The position numbers and the translations under genes were made by a program. A model generated the notes under the pieces. The model was given only the letters and a program-made list of their open reading frames with translations. It was not told the origin of the DNA and did no database searches. Source: Marisa cornuarietis (taxonomy: Eukaryota; Mollusca; Gastropoda; Architaenioglossa; Ampullariidae). Taken from it: a DNA stretch of 64,000 nt. Within the stretch, counting starts at the first letter, position 1; every line of letters starts with the position of its first letter. Below, in pieces: positions 49,401 to 61,400 of the stretch. The DNA lies in assembly GCA_004794655.1 (NCBI GenBank), contig SMMW01000013.1, forward strand, positions 3,246,001 to 3,310,000, read 5' to 3'.

Positions 49401-52400
49401 GGAAATAACAAATATTGTAAGGCAATATTCAATACGATACACCAGGTTATAAAGGTTACAAACACACTTATTTATACACATTAAATCAAGCATGATCTCT
49501 GTCATTACTTGAACACCTCAACTAATGTTGAAATTAACTAACTCATGCATACAAATAGCAAAATAACTCCATAAAAATAATCACTCAGACAACACAAATT
49601 TGTGTTAAAAACAGCCTTATATAAAAGAGATATTTCAACATCATAACCAGCAAGCTTATACATTTGAAAGGTGCTGGTGCCAGGCTCACTGCACTTTGCA
49701 TACAAAAAGTTACCATTGTCATAAAAAGAAAGACAAATGCCCCATGAATGAAACCAGCAAAAAGCAAAACTTATATGGGTTATGTCAGCATATGCATGGA
49801 TACACATTAGACAACATCTGCAGTGTTCCACAGGTACACTTAAATAACCTTTTTCAAATTTAATTTATGATTATATTTATGGTTCTACTAGGCGAGCAGT
49901 CTCGTTAATTCCCTTAGGGCAATGTTTATGTTTTTTGTTTTGCTTTTTATTGCTTTTCTGGGGTTTGTTATCCAGTTTGTACTCTTTGGGCTCACTGCAT
50001 TTTCTTTTAAAAAAAACTAGGGGACAAAAAGTCTTGTGAATCAACCAGCAAAAAGTAAACTTTAAACTTATATGGGTAATGCCAACAAACACATACAGAC
50101 ACTGTCACGGACCAGTCCATGTGGCACGACCAGTCCGTGCCATAGTTTTTCTGAGACTATTTTAACCCCTTATCGACTTATGACGTATGTGTGTGGAAGA
50201 GTGTATGAGTGGATGAACGTGATCGATAGAGAAGCAAGGGTTAAGTTCGGTGAGCACTGTTCAGGAGGAATATAGAAGAAGAGGGGTAGGACGTGTTGGA
50301 TCACGCGAGAACGGAGAGAGGGGTAAGACGTGCCTGAGACGCGGGACAGAAGGAGACTGATGGAGAAAGCAGGAGGGTGTCGAGCGACGCTGGATGCGAC
50401 GCGATAGGGATCCTGTATGAAAAACCTCGTCGAGAGATGATTTAAATGGTGAGGGCGACAGTATCAGAAGCCTACCTGACCCAGCAGCGGCTGGATAAAA
50501 TACTACCGTCGAGGACAGGCGACATTGTCTGGAAACTGACCGGACAACACAGCGTATGGATAACAGACGACTACTGAGGACTGGTGAACCAGCCAGTTGG
50601 GCATTCTCGGCCTCGTTACGTCTCCGAGGATTATCTACGTGTTAACCCCCCCCCTCGTCGACACGGCCTGTGTGTGCGTCGTTGAGTGGCGGAAAGAACT
50701 GGATGTTCAGAGCAGTCAACGTATTCATTTTTCACCCCCCTTGGGGAAGGATGACCAGAGCGATTTGGATTATGGGTCATTGGTGTTCTTGCTTTATGTG
50801 TATGAGTAATGCTATTTGAGTTGGTGGAATTCTGTGAGATTGGAGATAGAAAGGGCGACTACCCGAATATAGATGACTGCTAAACTGTAAAACTGTAAGT
50901 ACTGTCATTGATAACTGTTATTTGGGAGAGAACAGGACGAGGACATAGTGTCTCGTTTAAAGATATATATTGAGAACTTGAACTGTTGGGAAGGACAGAG
51001 AATATAGAACTGAGATTGGAAGTCTGAAGTGTATTGTTTAAGGTTGATATTTTGAGAACTTGAACTGTGGGGAAGGATTGCTCAAGACGTTGACAGTGCG
51101 CATGAAAGAAGAGAGCGTATGACCTCCGGGCGAAGGAGTGCGGACTGGTGTTGTGACGATTTTACTTTTGTTTTAACAATTGCTAGTGGCGCAGTATTAA
51201 GAATTTGTGCTTATATTTCATAGTGTAAAGTCCAGGGCCACACGATGACTGAAATAATATGATTTGGACAGCCTCAGGCAATCGTTTTGTGTTGTGTTGA
51301 AAGAATGCGCAAGTGTCAGGCGTGAGTGTGTGTGCAGCACAACCCGTGTCGTGACAGACACACATCTACATGGTCCCACAGCTATGCTCAAATAACTATG
51401 CACATGCATACAGACATGAACATTTATACAAACATAAATACATTTTTCTACATTGTCTGATATGTACACTCAAATAACTATGCACATGCATGCACACACA
51501 CACACACACATCAACATTTATACAGACATAAAGACATTTCTTTACAATGTCTCATACAATAAAATGACTATGCACACTCATGCATGTGCTGTCTATAACT
51601 ACTTTTTGGCTCTGTCAGTGGCATTAACTTCTGTCCCAAATCCAAACATCCCTTGTCACTGTCACAGTAAGCTTCTGTAAAGTATGATGACACTTTAAAA
51701 TTCTGTGGAAGTATCACACACATACACTTCTGTGTATCATACACTTTGTACAGTTCTGTGGAAGAATGACAAAGCTCCCGATGGTTCTGTCCTCTTTCAT
51801 CTGTTCTGACCATATAATGACACACACTCTTGTAGTGCAGTAGCTAGTGTAGTATCTGACTACCAAGTGCACTGACACTGCATAAGTGTACAAGGCTAAT
51901 GCAATGGAACCAGATAAGAAACAGTGGCACAGAAGCAGCAGGTGCTTTCTGATGGTTAACCCCTAGGGCCACTTTCTATGCAGTTATGTACCATCATCAT
52001 TTCCCCCTTTTCAAAGTAAAAAAACAAATTTGACTATGGGGTTAGGTGGAGAAGACTGACAATTGATAAAGTTGACAGTTGTTGATGCGAAACAAAATGC
52101 CACAGGGCAATGAAACTGTCTAGCACAAGAAGCATCCCAGTATTCCAGCAAAATGCAAAAATCAAACAATGGGCGCTTGTCAAAACACATTTACACAGAC
52201 AAATAAAACAACATACTGCACTCGAAGTACTTATCTAAAAATACTGCTGGGTACTGGACCAACAGGTAGTGACCATGATCAAATATTGACAAAAGTTGAT
52301 AACTAGAGCCAGTGTGTTGAAATGTTTGACAAGACTGACAATCAACATTCATGATGCCAGCCTTGCAGGCCTGTCTACCCTTTGGCGACATCACACTTTT

Positions 52401-55400
52401 GGAAATTGAAAACATGTAAAAAAAAATAAATAAATAAATAATAGTGACAATGCCTAGAAAAAAAATGTAAAATTTAATCTTGAATTTGAGACGAAAGAAA
52501 CTTGTTACACTTATTCTCTTGAATTTAAGATTCATTTAGAAAAACGACACTGTACTTCAGTGTACAGAAGTGATTTACACAAAATACATATATTTTTTTT
52601 AAATACTGAACCAACAAAGAATACTCAGCTCCCACACAAATCAGTGTTCGCCAATTATCTGCCTGGAGTATCTATGTTTCCATTTTCGTCTGCCTTTTAT
52701 CCCTATCAATAAAAGCTAAAAAAAAAAAATCAAATGCTAGGCACTGTTCCCAGGGTGGTAGGTTCAATGGGTCTTGTAGTCCTGGTTAGGGATAAAAGCC
52801 AAATCTGGTGAAACAGGTTCATAATTTTTACAGCAGTGTTGTCTCCAAAACTTGTTCTCTCAGTGATTTTGACAATACCTTCGGTTAAAATTGCTGTCTT
52901 GGGTACATTTTCTGCAATCTCACTGGTGCTCCAGTTCATTTGAAAAAGGGCTACTTCTAATTACCTCAAGCATATTCTCAATTTGCTTCAAAAGCAGAAT
53001 TTTCCAGCATAGATGGTCAGAATACCATCTAGTCATCTTTATCAATTAAATTCACTGAAATTTTAAAGGCCAACTCTCCCCCCTCCCACACACCACCACC
53101 ACCCAGTTAAATCTGTGCATGTAAGCTGTCATCATACTGTTCACTTTTTCCAAAGCAGCACGGAGTTGTGGTTAAAACAGAAGACCAATCTTGCTGCTAG
53201 CAGATTCTATAAGAAGGGAATTTGTGAAAAAATGATTTAGTTTCCCTTTCTTATGGGACTGATCATTATTTGTTTGTTTTTTTTAAATCGTCAACACCTA
53301 CTCATGATATGCCACAAAACGGTATGCCTTTCATCAAAAGAGTAATAAGTTGCCATGACAGGAGTTCTCCGTTTACCATGTGTGGATGTTATAAAGCTAA
53401 ATCATAAAGCTGAATATAAACTTATGAAGCAATATGTCAAATTTTCTGACATGTTTGCTCACCTGTCTGTGCATTTCACTTGGAACAACCTTACAAAGAC
53501 TCAAAATGTTTCATTCTAACCTTAAAGCTGATGCCACCTTTTCAGCTTTGAATGGAATGGACAATGTTAATCAAAGGTTTGCGCAATTAACAAGAAGAGT
53601 TGCTTTCGCTTAATTTACTATACTCCGAATATATTTTCCATTGTTTTCTATAGGCCATCAAGCACAGAGTCCGCAAAGAATCATTTTGTCCTGAGCTCAC
53701 CAATGTGGAACATATTCCACTGCTGTCTTTTGAAGTGAATACCTATATTTCAAGAAAAGTGAGACAACGAAAGAGATCTAACACTTTTACACAGAACTGA
53801 GAAAAACCAGACATTGTCAGCATGCACCATCACTGACAGAATGACAACAATAAATACAACATTTTGCTCAAGAATACCAGCCAAAAAGATGTTCATGAAA
53901 ACAAAGTAAAAGTTCTTGGGGGCTTTATTTTAATGTCTTGAACGTACCATAGCAATAGCTTGGAGAACAAGATGAGAATGGTGGAAGAACTTGAGACATG
54001 GGAATAGCCCCTGGAAAACTTACATCTGGTGCTGAAAGTTATGTATGATTCTAGTCAGGCAAAGTACACAAGAAAGGATATTTACTACTTGTATTCGAAA
54101 AAAAAAACTACTGCATCTTTTAACAGGTTAGAGAGGGCACAGGGATGATGGGACAGAGGAAAGCAGAAAAGCAATCAGGTGTGTACATGTACCTGCACAC
54201 ACACTTCTAATAGATTTAGAATCAAATGGGACCTGAATGATGAAATCAATATTTTCAACAATTAAATATGGTGATGGTAACACCTTGTAAGCTCTCTGTC
54301 CTACCTATAGCACATAAAATGATCAGCACCATCTTTTACTGTTAAGAGTATTTGGAATCCTTGTTGCCAACTCTTGCTTCACTTTCAGTGTCATGAATGC
54401 TCAAGTTATCCTCACCCTATTCTCCTTTTCACTTTTCAGCAGGCCTGTGTGCTTTATTTTCTTTGTACACTTAATTTAATTAATTTTTCATTGCTAGATT
54501 TTTTTTAAGCCACTGTACTGTGGCTGAAGCTTTCATTGTGAAGGAGGGGCATGGATAAGTCAGATCTTCTTCTCATAATTATTCATGTCTAATAACAGTA
54601 ACCATATTATAAAGTTTTTGTTCATAATTAAGTGTCTTAATAATGATGTCTGTGTATCAATCTTATACACGTAAACTGCAAGCGTAAACTAGGCATATCA
54701 ATTAAATAATGTTAGTTATGCAATTTTTAGCTTGGCAACTAACCGGATGGTGGCAGTCCTGACAGTTGAACAGGACTCTGAAAACAAGGGCTTCCCCCAA
54801 ACACACTGCTGGCATAGTTGTGGTGCCTGGAAGAAAACAAGGGATGCATATGATCATTGTATGTAGTACACTGACACCAAAAGTAATTTCTTGAATAAAG
54901 GTTTCTTAGCATCAGTCAATGTGACAAAGAATTTCTGAATCTGCAGATATCACGGGGAAACAAAAGAATTTATTCAGTTAAAGAAAGAAACAATTAGTAC
55001 ATCTGCATGCATAAACATGGATTCGATGGGCAAAAATGAAGCCAGACAGACATGTAAACTGAAGGGATTGGGGTATGTGTTTAACTCAATTAGGTCACCT
55101 CCCTTTCAAACAAGAGGCTTCCATTAGTTGCCACATTCTAGATATTTTTCAAGAAACCATACAAAAATAATTACTTGTCACAAAAAATATAATTTTAATT
55201 AGTTTTAAATACCACATTTCGAAGAAATGAACTGTTCTAGCTTTAGGAAGTGGTATTTTTTTAAAGAGCAAATTAACATATATCAGCATCCCCAAAACTA
55301 TACGTATTTCTGAAATAGTGCCACTGTGAAACTTTGCTATGTACGTAAAAGTCTCATGTTACCAATTCACACAAGTAAACTTTTCCATCCTAATGTTAAT

Positions 55401-58400
55401 AAATATTATCCAGAATCAGAAAAATCACAAGTTACACAGTAATTCTGCTGATTTTGCTGACCAAAATGACATAAGACAGGAAACATCGACCCGCGTGGTC
55501 TGTCATGTTTTGTTCACTTCACCACAAAGTATTTAATTTTGAAAGACTGGATGTCCTATCCTACAAACCAAGGGAAATAACTTGTAGCAACATTATTCAG
55601 CTTTAAAAGGAGCTAGTTTTTGTTTGTAAATCAAAAAAATAACAAAAGCACTTATAGAAGTCACACTGTACATATATGTACAGTGTGACTTCTTCAACAA
55701 GGTAAGCTATCGGCTGCGACTTGCCTGTGCGACCACAGTGAGTTTAAAAAGCCAAAGAATGATAACTAAGCATACAAGCTCATGTCACCATAAGAATCAA
55801 ACATTGTTGGTGAAGACATCATCCCTGGGAATCTAAATAATGCAGAGATCTCGGTGGCCACTACCAAAAAGCTCATGTCTGCATTTACAGTGTCCAGGTT
55901 GTGACTATTTTTTCCCCTAAAGGTCCTGCCATGTATGCACAGACCATCTTTTAGTTTGTTCTGTTATTAAAATGTAGTACTTCAAACAGATTAACTGCTG
56001 ATTCATTTGGCTGAAGCTAAATGTTTTTGAATGCAAATCGTGCACATTGGATTTTTTTTTTAAATTATTATGATTGGATACTTTTTCATCTTTGGTAGAC
56101 CTGCTATAATGTTTTAAAACTTTAAATGTCGTGTTAGCACCTTGTACTACTAAAGTGTTCTGCTCCATGTAAAATATCTAACTAAATCAATTCTTTAAGT
56201 TTAAATTTGACAGTTAATGATATAGTCATCAAAAGGGAGAGCACTACCTTTGACACTGAAGCCTTTTAGGAATTCCTAATTCTGTTGTAATCATCTACAA
56301 AACAGGCACTATTATCACAGAAAGGCGTGAAATTTCCATGCAATGACAAAACAGTGATACTTAACACAATAAAAGCACTTTCAGTGTGCAGGAAATTCAA
56401 CAACAGGCTCAGACAAAATAAAATTCAGTGAATATGTATGCCTGACACAACATCAAACTTTTTAGGTGCAACACTGCACTGACGATTTTTTTTAAAAGCT
56501 GATAGTTTATGCAAAAGTACCACAGAAAGCACAGCAGCTTATTTAAAATATGGCATACAGCCACAGCAAGCAATGTGTCACAGTTTTTAAAGACCAGCCT
56601 GAATGGTTTCCGTTTTTTGCAGATTTCAGTAGATAAAGGCGATATAAAACTAACCTGTAAATTTTAGCTTCCAAAGTACATCTGTTAATTGATTATCTGC
56701 TACGATTCGCACCTGCGATTAACAAGCACCACTAACAGTGTACTACATCACTATAGTGCATCATTCACAATATTGCCAGCAGCCAACACCAAACTGAGAC
56801 TGAGTGACAGTTCGGATTATTCAGAGGTTAAAAATCTGCATTTCTCGTGGTTCTGAAAAAAAAACTGCTTTAGCCCGTGAAATGCAGACTTTTAATGTTC
56901 AAATAATCCAAACTGTCGCTCATTTTTTTTCTCTCTCTCCCTGTTTGGTGTTGACAGCTGCCAATGTTGTGAATGGTGGTCGTTGATCGCAGGTGCGAAT
57001 CGCATACTTTGCTACAGGATAATTAACGGATGGGTTTTGGAGGTTGAAATTTACAGGTTAGGTTTATATCGCCTATATCTACTGATATATGCAAAAAATG
57101 TAAACCATCCAGGCTGGTCTTTAGCAGCAGTACTGTTAGTAGGCACAGCTACTAACTAGTTAGTTCTTGGTAAATTACTTTTGTTGTATTAACTATACAC
57201 GAACTGTGAATTTGATGAGTTGGATGTGTAGCTGCAAGTACAGTTATCATTTAGTGCGTAACACTAACAGCAAAGACCACCTAATGAAAAACCACTACGG
57301 CAAGAACGTTTTGGGCTGTGTAATAAGCCTTCAACCTGAAAAACAATTTAAATTCACATGAGGAAAATGCCTTGGCTGTGCAAGAGCAGTGGCTGAAGGT
57401 TCTTGTAATGGTTGCTAGGTGTGTGGCCTGTTAAATGTTAAAGCAGTCAAAAGGAATGAACTCCTAGCTCCCCACTCAGAGTCAGCATGTCAGTCTCACC
57501 CTAAGGCAGCCCCTGAAGAACTTGCACTGCCTGTCAGTGATTTGATGCCATCTCTCTTGCCTTTGTTGTCCATGAGAATACCGTTATTATGGCTGCCTGC
57601 TGTACCACGCACACTTTTGTTCTTCACTTCAGCCTTGGATTTCTTCTGCTTCTTCTTTTCCTCTTTTTGTTCCTGAGATCTAGTCATCAGACACATGAGG
57701 ATGGTGAGTTTTATGCCTGTCTGTTTTTAATTTCCCGGTTTCTAAAAGACCAATAACGTGCAAATGCTGACAGCGTATACTCAAAAGATTCCATTACAAA
57801 AAAAAAACACTCAAATGTGAGCATAAAAATATGCCACTTAGCATCTCTGTTTTCTTGTGTTTTTCAATGCAAACTTCTACTCATGTCTAACAATAGGAAA
57901 AGAGGTGGAAAAGAAGACAACATTTAGATCATGCACACACTGCAACATAAAGTTAACTCACTTTCTGACTCAAAAGAAAGCTACATAAAGTATGTAACAA
58001 TAAATACTAAACAGAGGCTGCATTTTCATAATAAATATTTAGTATCTCAGCAATAAAGGTAGTTGGTGTAGGAGTGTATCACTTTTATCAAATAAACTGC
58101 AAGCTGCTAGAATTCATCTCTAGAATATAAACGAAGCTGATCACAGCTTTAAAACATTATAAGGTTACTATTAGTTCTACAGACAAATCATGACACAAAG
58201 AGCTTCCATGTAATGTGCCGACAGCAGCACAGTGGAATTGAGGATACACGGATAACAAAGTTCATTAACTGGACTTGCCAACAGTCTTTCACTGTTACAG
58301 TACACTACAATAGTTGCATGCTTAATAAAAAGGCAGGGTTGAAAAATTGTTTCCAATAAGGAAAAGACCTCACAATTTTAACTTTCAAGATTATGTAAAT

Positions 58401-61400
58401 TATGTAGAAGATCTGACATCCTTTACTTGCAAGCAATATTCTCAATAGAATAGTATGTTGATCAGCCCTGTGATCAAAGGGCACACACACTGAATCAACT
58501 CTCAAGATCACGAGTCTACGCCTACAGCACCTTAAGTTTTTTAACTACCAAGTGCTGTCAATAATTACTTTACTGTTTGAGATCATGAAAATATCACTTT
58601 TTTCAATAGCATTAAATGACACTGTGACAAAAGTTCGCCTCTGGTATACAGTCGGAGTTATGATTGCTTACAACATCTCTATTTCTACTTTGTTGAACTT
58701 GAAACTACATCAATGGATGAATAAAGGTTTCATGAGATACATATGATAATACTGACTTTCTGCGCCTTGTTTTTTGCATCTTTTGTGTGAATTGGGTAAC
58801 CACCAAAGAAAAAAAAATGGCCAGTCGAGGGTGGGTCACTTTTGACATACAGTGGTACCTTAAGATACGAGTTTAAATCGTTCCGTGGCCAAGCTCATAA
58901 CTCGATCAGCTTGTATCTCAAACGAATTAATTCCATTAAAAATAACTGAAATAGAATTAATCCGTTCCAGCCCCGAGAAAAATCCCCAGAGTATCTTTCG
59001 CCCACAACAGCAGAAGCTAGTCAATTTCTTCATTAATATTTGTCCTTAATTGGTACAGAATTTTAGTTCACTGGATGCGCACCTTTGATGGCATCCTTTT
59101 GTTTCAGGATGATGCAAATTGTGGATGTAATGCGGTCGTACATCTTTGCAAAATATCACTCATGTTTTTCTATTATTTCTTGCTTTATTTCTATCGCCAT
59201 CATTCTCTTCTTTTCCTCACCACTGTTTTTTTCACTCACTTTCTTCGCCCACATTGAAGCACACAAAAAATTAGTTAAAACTGCGAAAATGATGCAAAAA
59301 ATGTGCACCACGCACAAAATACAACTTAACTCTGTGGTTAACGTGCGAGAAAGAACGAGACGACGCCGTGACAATTCTGTGATGCGATCCGAACGCCCGA
59401 CGCGGCAACTTCCCAAATTACGGGTTGGCTTCCAGAACGGCCGCCGGCTCGTATCTCGGAATTCGGCTTGAATCTCAAACGGAAAATTGGCCTGAGTCGC
59501 AGCTCGTATCTCAAGAAATTCGTATGCCGAGCAGCTCGTATCTCAAGGTACCACCGATGTCCTATTCGCACTATGAAGTTTTGAACGTTCGGGGTGCACT
59601 GAAACTTTACATGTAACAAATTTCTACACTTTTCACACAAAAAGTATTTCTCAACATATTCCTGCAAAAAATTAATGCGATCTGAAATTGCGGAAACTTT
59701 GATCCCCATGATAATTCCTTTTGTCTAGTAGACGATGGAAGTCGCATGTAAAAAAATGGTTGTCAGAACCGTAACTTTATGAATATCTGGTAAGAATCTC
59801 AAAAACACGAACAGATTTACAGCAATGTATAAATTTTGCTTGAAAGTAAAAGACTTTGTCACATGGTGACGACAAATTTCACTGAAACTGTTCTGTGTCG
59901 ACTTTTTACCCACTTAAGAACCAGATGAGCAGCTTTTTAACTACATTTATGGACGCTTCACGCCACATACTTTCAACAAATATAGCAAAAAAAAAAAAAA
60001 CCAAACTAACAAACAAAAAAACAGAAAACTGAAATAAATTTTGCAACCCATGACCCATTTTAGGAGCTGAATTTCTGTCACAGCGTCATATAAATAAAAC
60101 TAAAGAATATTTTTTTATAAATCAAATAAAAAGGGTTTTATAAATAAAAGGACACAGTCATTTATGAGAAACAAGCACACTAAATAGGAAAGACAATGTT
60201 AAACTTACTTTGATCGTTGTCGTTTTACAGTTGCAACATCCAATTCTGGCATTAATGGGGGCTGTTGCAGGCTGCTAGTTGGTTGTGATTGCAGGTAGGT
60301 GGTAAGGCTCAAGTTACTACTTCCTCCGGCAGGAACAGCTGCACTCACATTTGATCCACCACTTCCTCCAACACTAACACTACTGCCTGAGGTATTCACA
60401 TAGTTCTCAAATGATGCTGGAAAACTCGGAGCAGCAACGCTGTTCCCACTGCTGCTGCTGCCGTTGCTGTTCCCACCACTGCTGGCATTGCCCGAGCTAG
60501 GGTTGCAGAGGGAAGCAAACAGATTCTCTGACATGGAGAAAGCAGGCTCTTGATGCAGCCGACCTTCGCTGCTGCTGTTCGAAGAAACGGAGCTTGGAGC
60601 AGCACTATCCACGCTGCTTACAGAGTTGCTGCTGTTGCAGGCCCCACTCAAGGCACTGGTTCCCCCACCTGCTACTGTCACAGCCCCACCATTGGCTACA
60701 CTCACAGAAGGCGACAAGTCAATCTTAGACACAGGGTCTTGACCCAGAGCACTTTTCTTCACATCAGCCTCCGTGAAACCTGGAAACTGAGAGCTGGAAG
60801 CTTGAGGTGCATCTGGCGGTGCATTCAGGGCCACAGGAGAAGGTAGAAAGAGAGGACGTGGTTTGGAGGGATGGGAGGCAACTCGACTTGCAGTAGACGT
60901 ACTATCCGAGTTAGTTGTCACTTTTCGTTCCGATGTTCTGAGACTGTCTCTGCCCGGCTGCAAAGAAAAATTCACACTCTTATTTTTTTAACATTTTTTC
61001 CCCCTTATTTTAGTAGTGAAACTAAAACACAAATTTTATTTTAAAATATTTCACCCTCTCTGCCAGCACCCGTCTAGTTAGTTAAGAAGAACAGGTATAG
61101 TGCTTATTAGGAAGTCATACAAGATTTATGAAGAGCATTGCCATCTGGCCCACCAAGTACTCTCCCCTCCCTCCCCTAGGTCAAACCATTCTTTCTTGCC
61201 ATAAGGTAGAAAACTGGCATTTAAGCACCAAATTGTGTAGTCATGGTTGTACTGTCTGGCTTAATAAATCTTGTATGACTTCCTAATAAGCACTATAACT
61301 GTTCTTCTTAACTAACTAGAAGGGTGCTGGCAGAGAGGGTAAAATATTTGCAGTGTATGACATTTTAAAAAACAATACTATTCTTTAACAATTTGAATGT

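Noticed and set aside
52730..52939. Minus-strand 69-codon frame (NWSTSEIAENVPKTAIL)
   Set aside because: It looked protein-like, but adjacent frames do not extend it, no AF10 similarity is visible, and the phases do not allow it in the exon chain.
57419..57676. Plus-strand frame opposite an AF10-like exon
   Set aside because: Shadow of the basic KEEKKKQKKSK exon on the minus strand, which is supported by phase and homology.
59338..59709. Minus-strand 123-codon frame near 59.5 kb
   Set aside because: Overlaps the right half of the MITE at 58850-59556; Arg-rich text derives from the terminal repeat.
60550..60846. Plus-strand frame opposite the Ser/Gly-rich exon
   Set aside because: Antisense shadow; the minus strand has matching splice sites and AF10-like islands.
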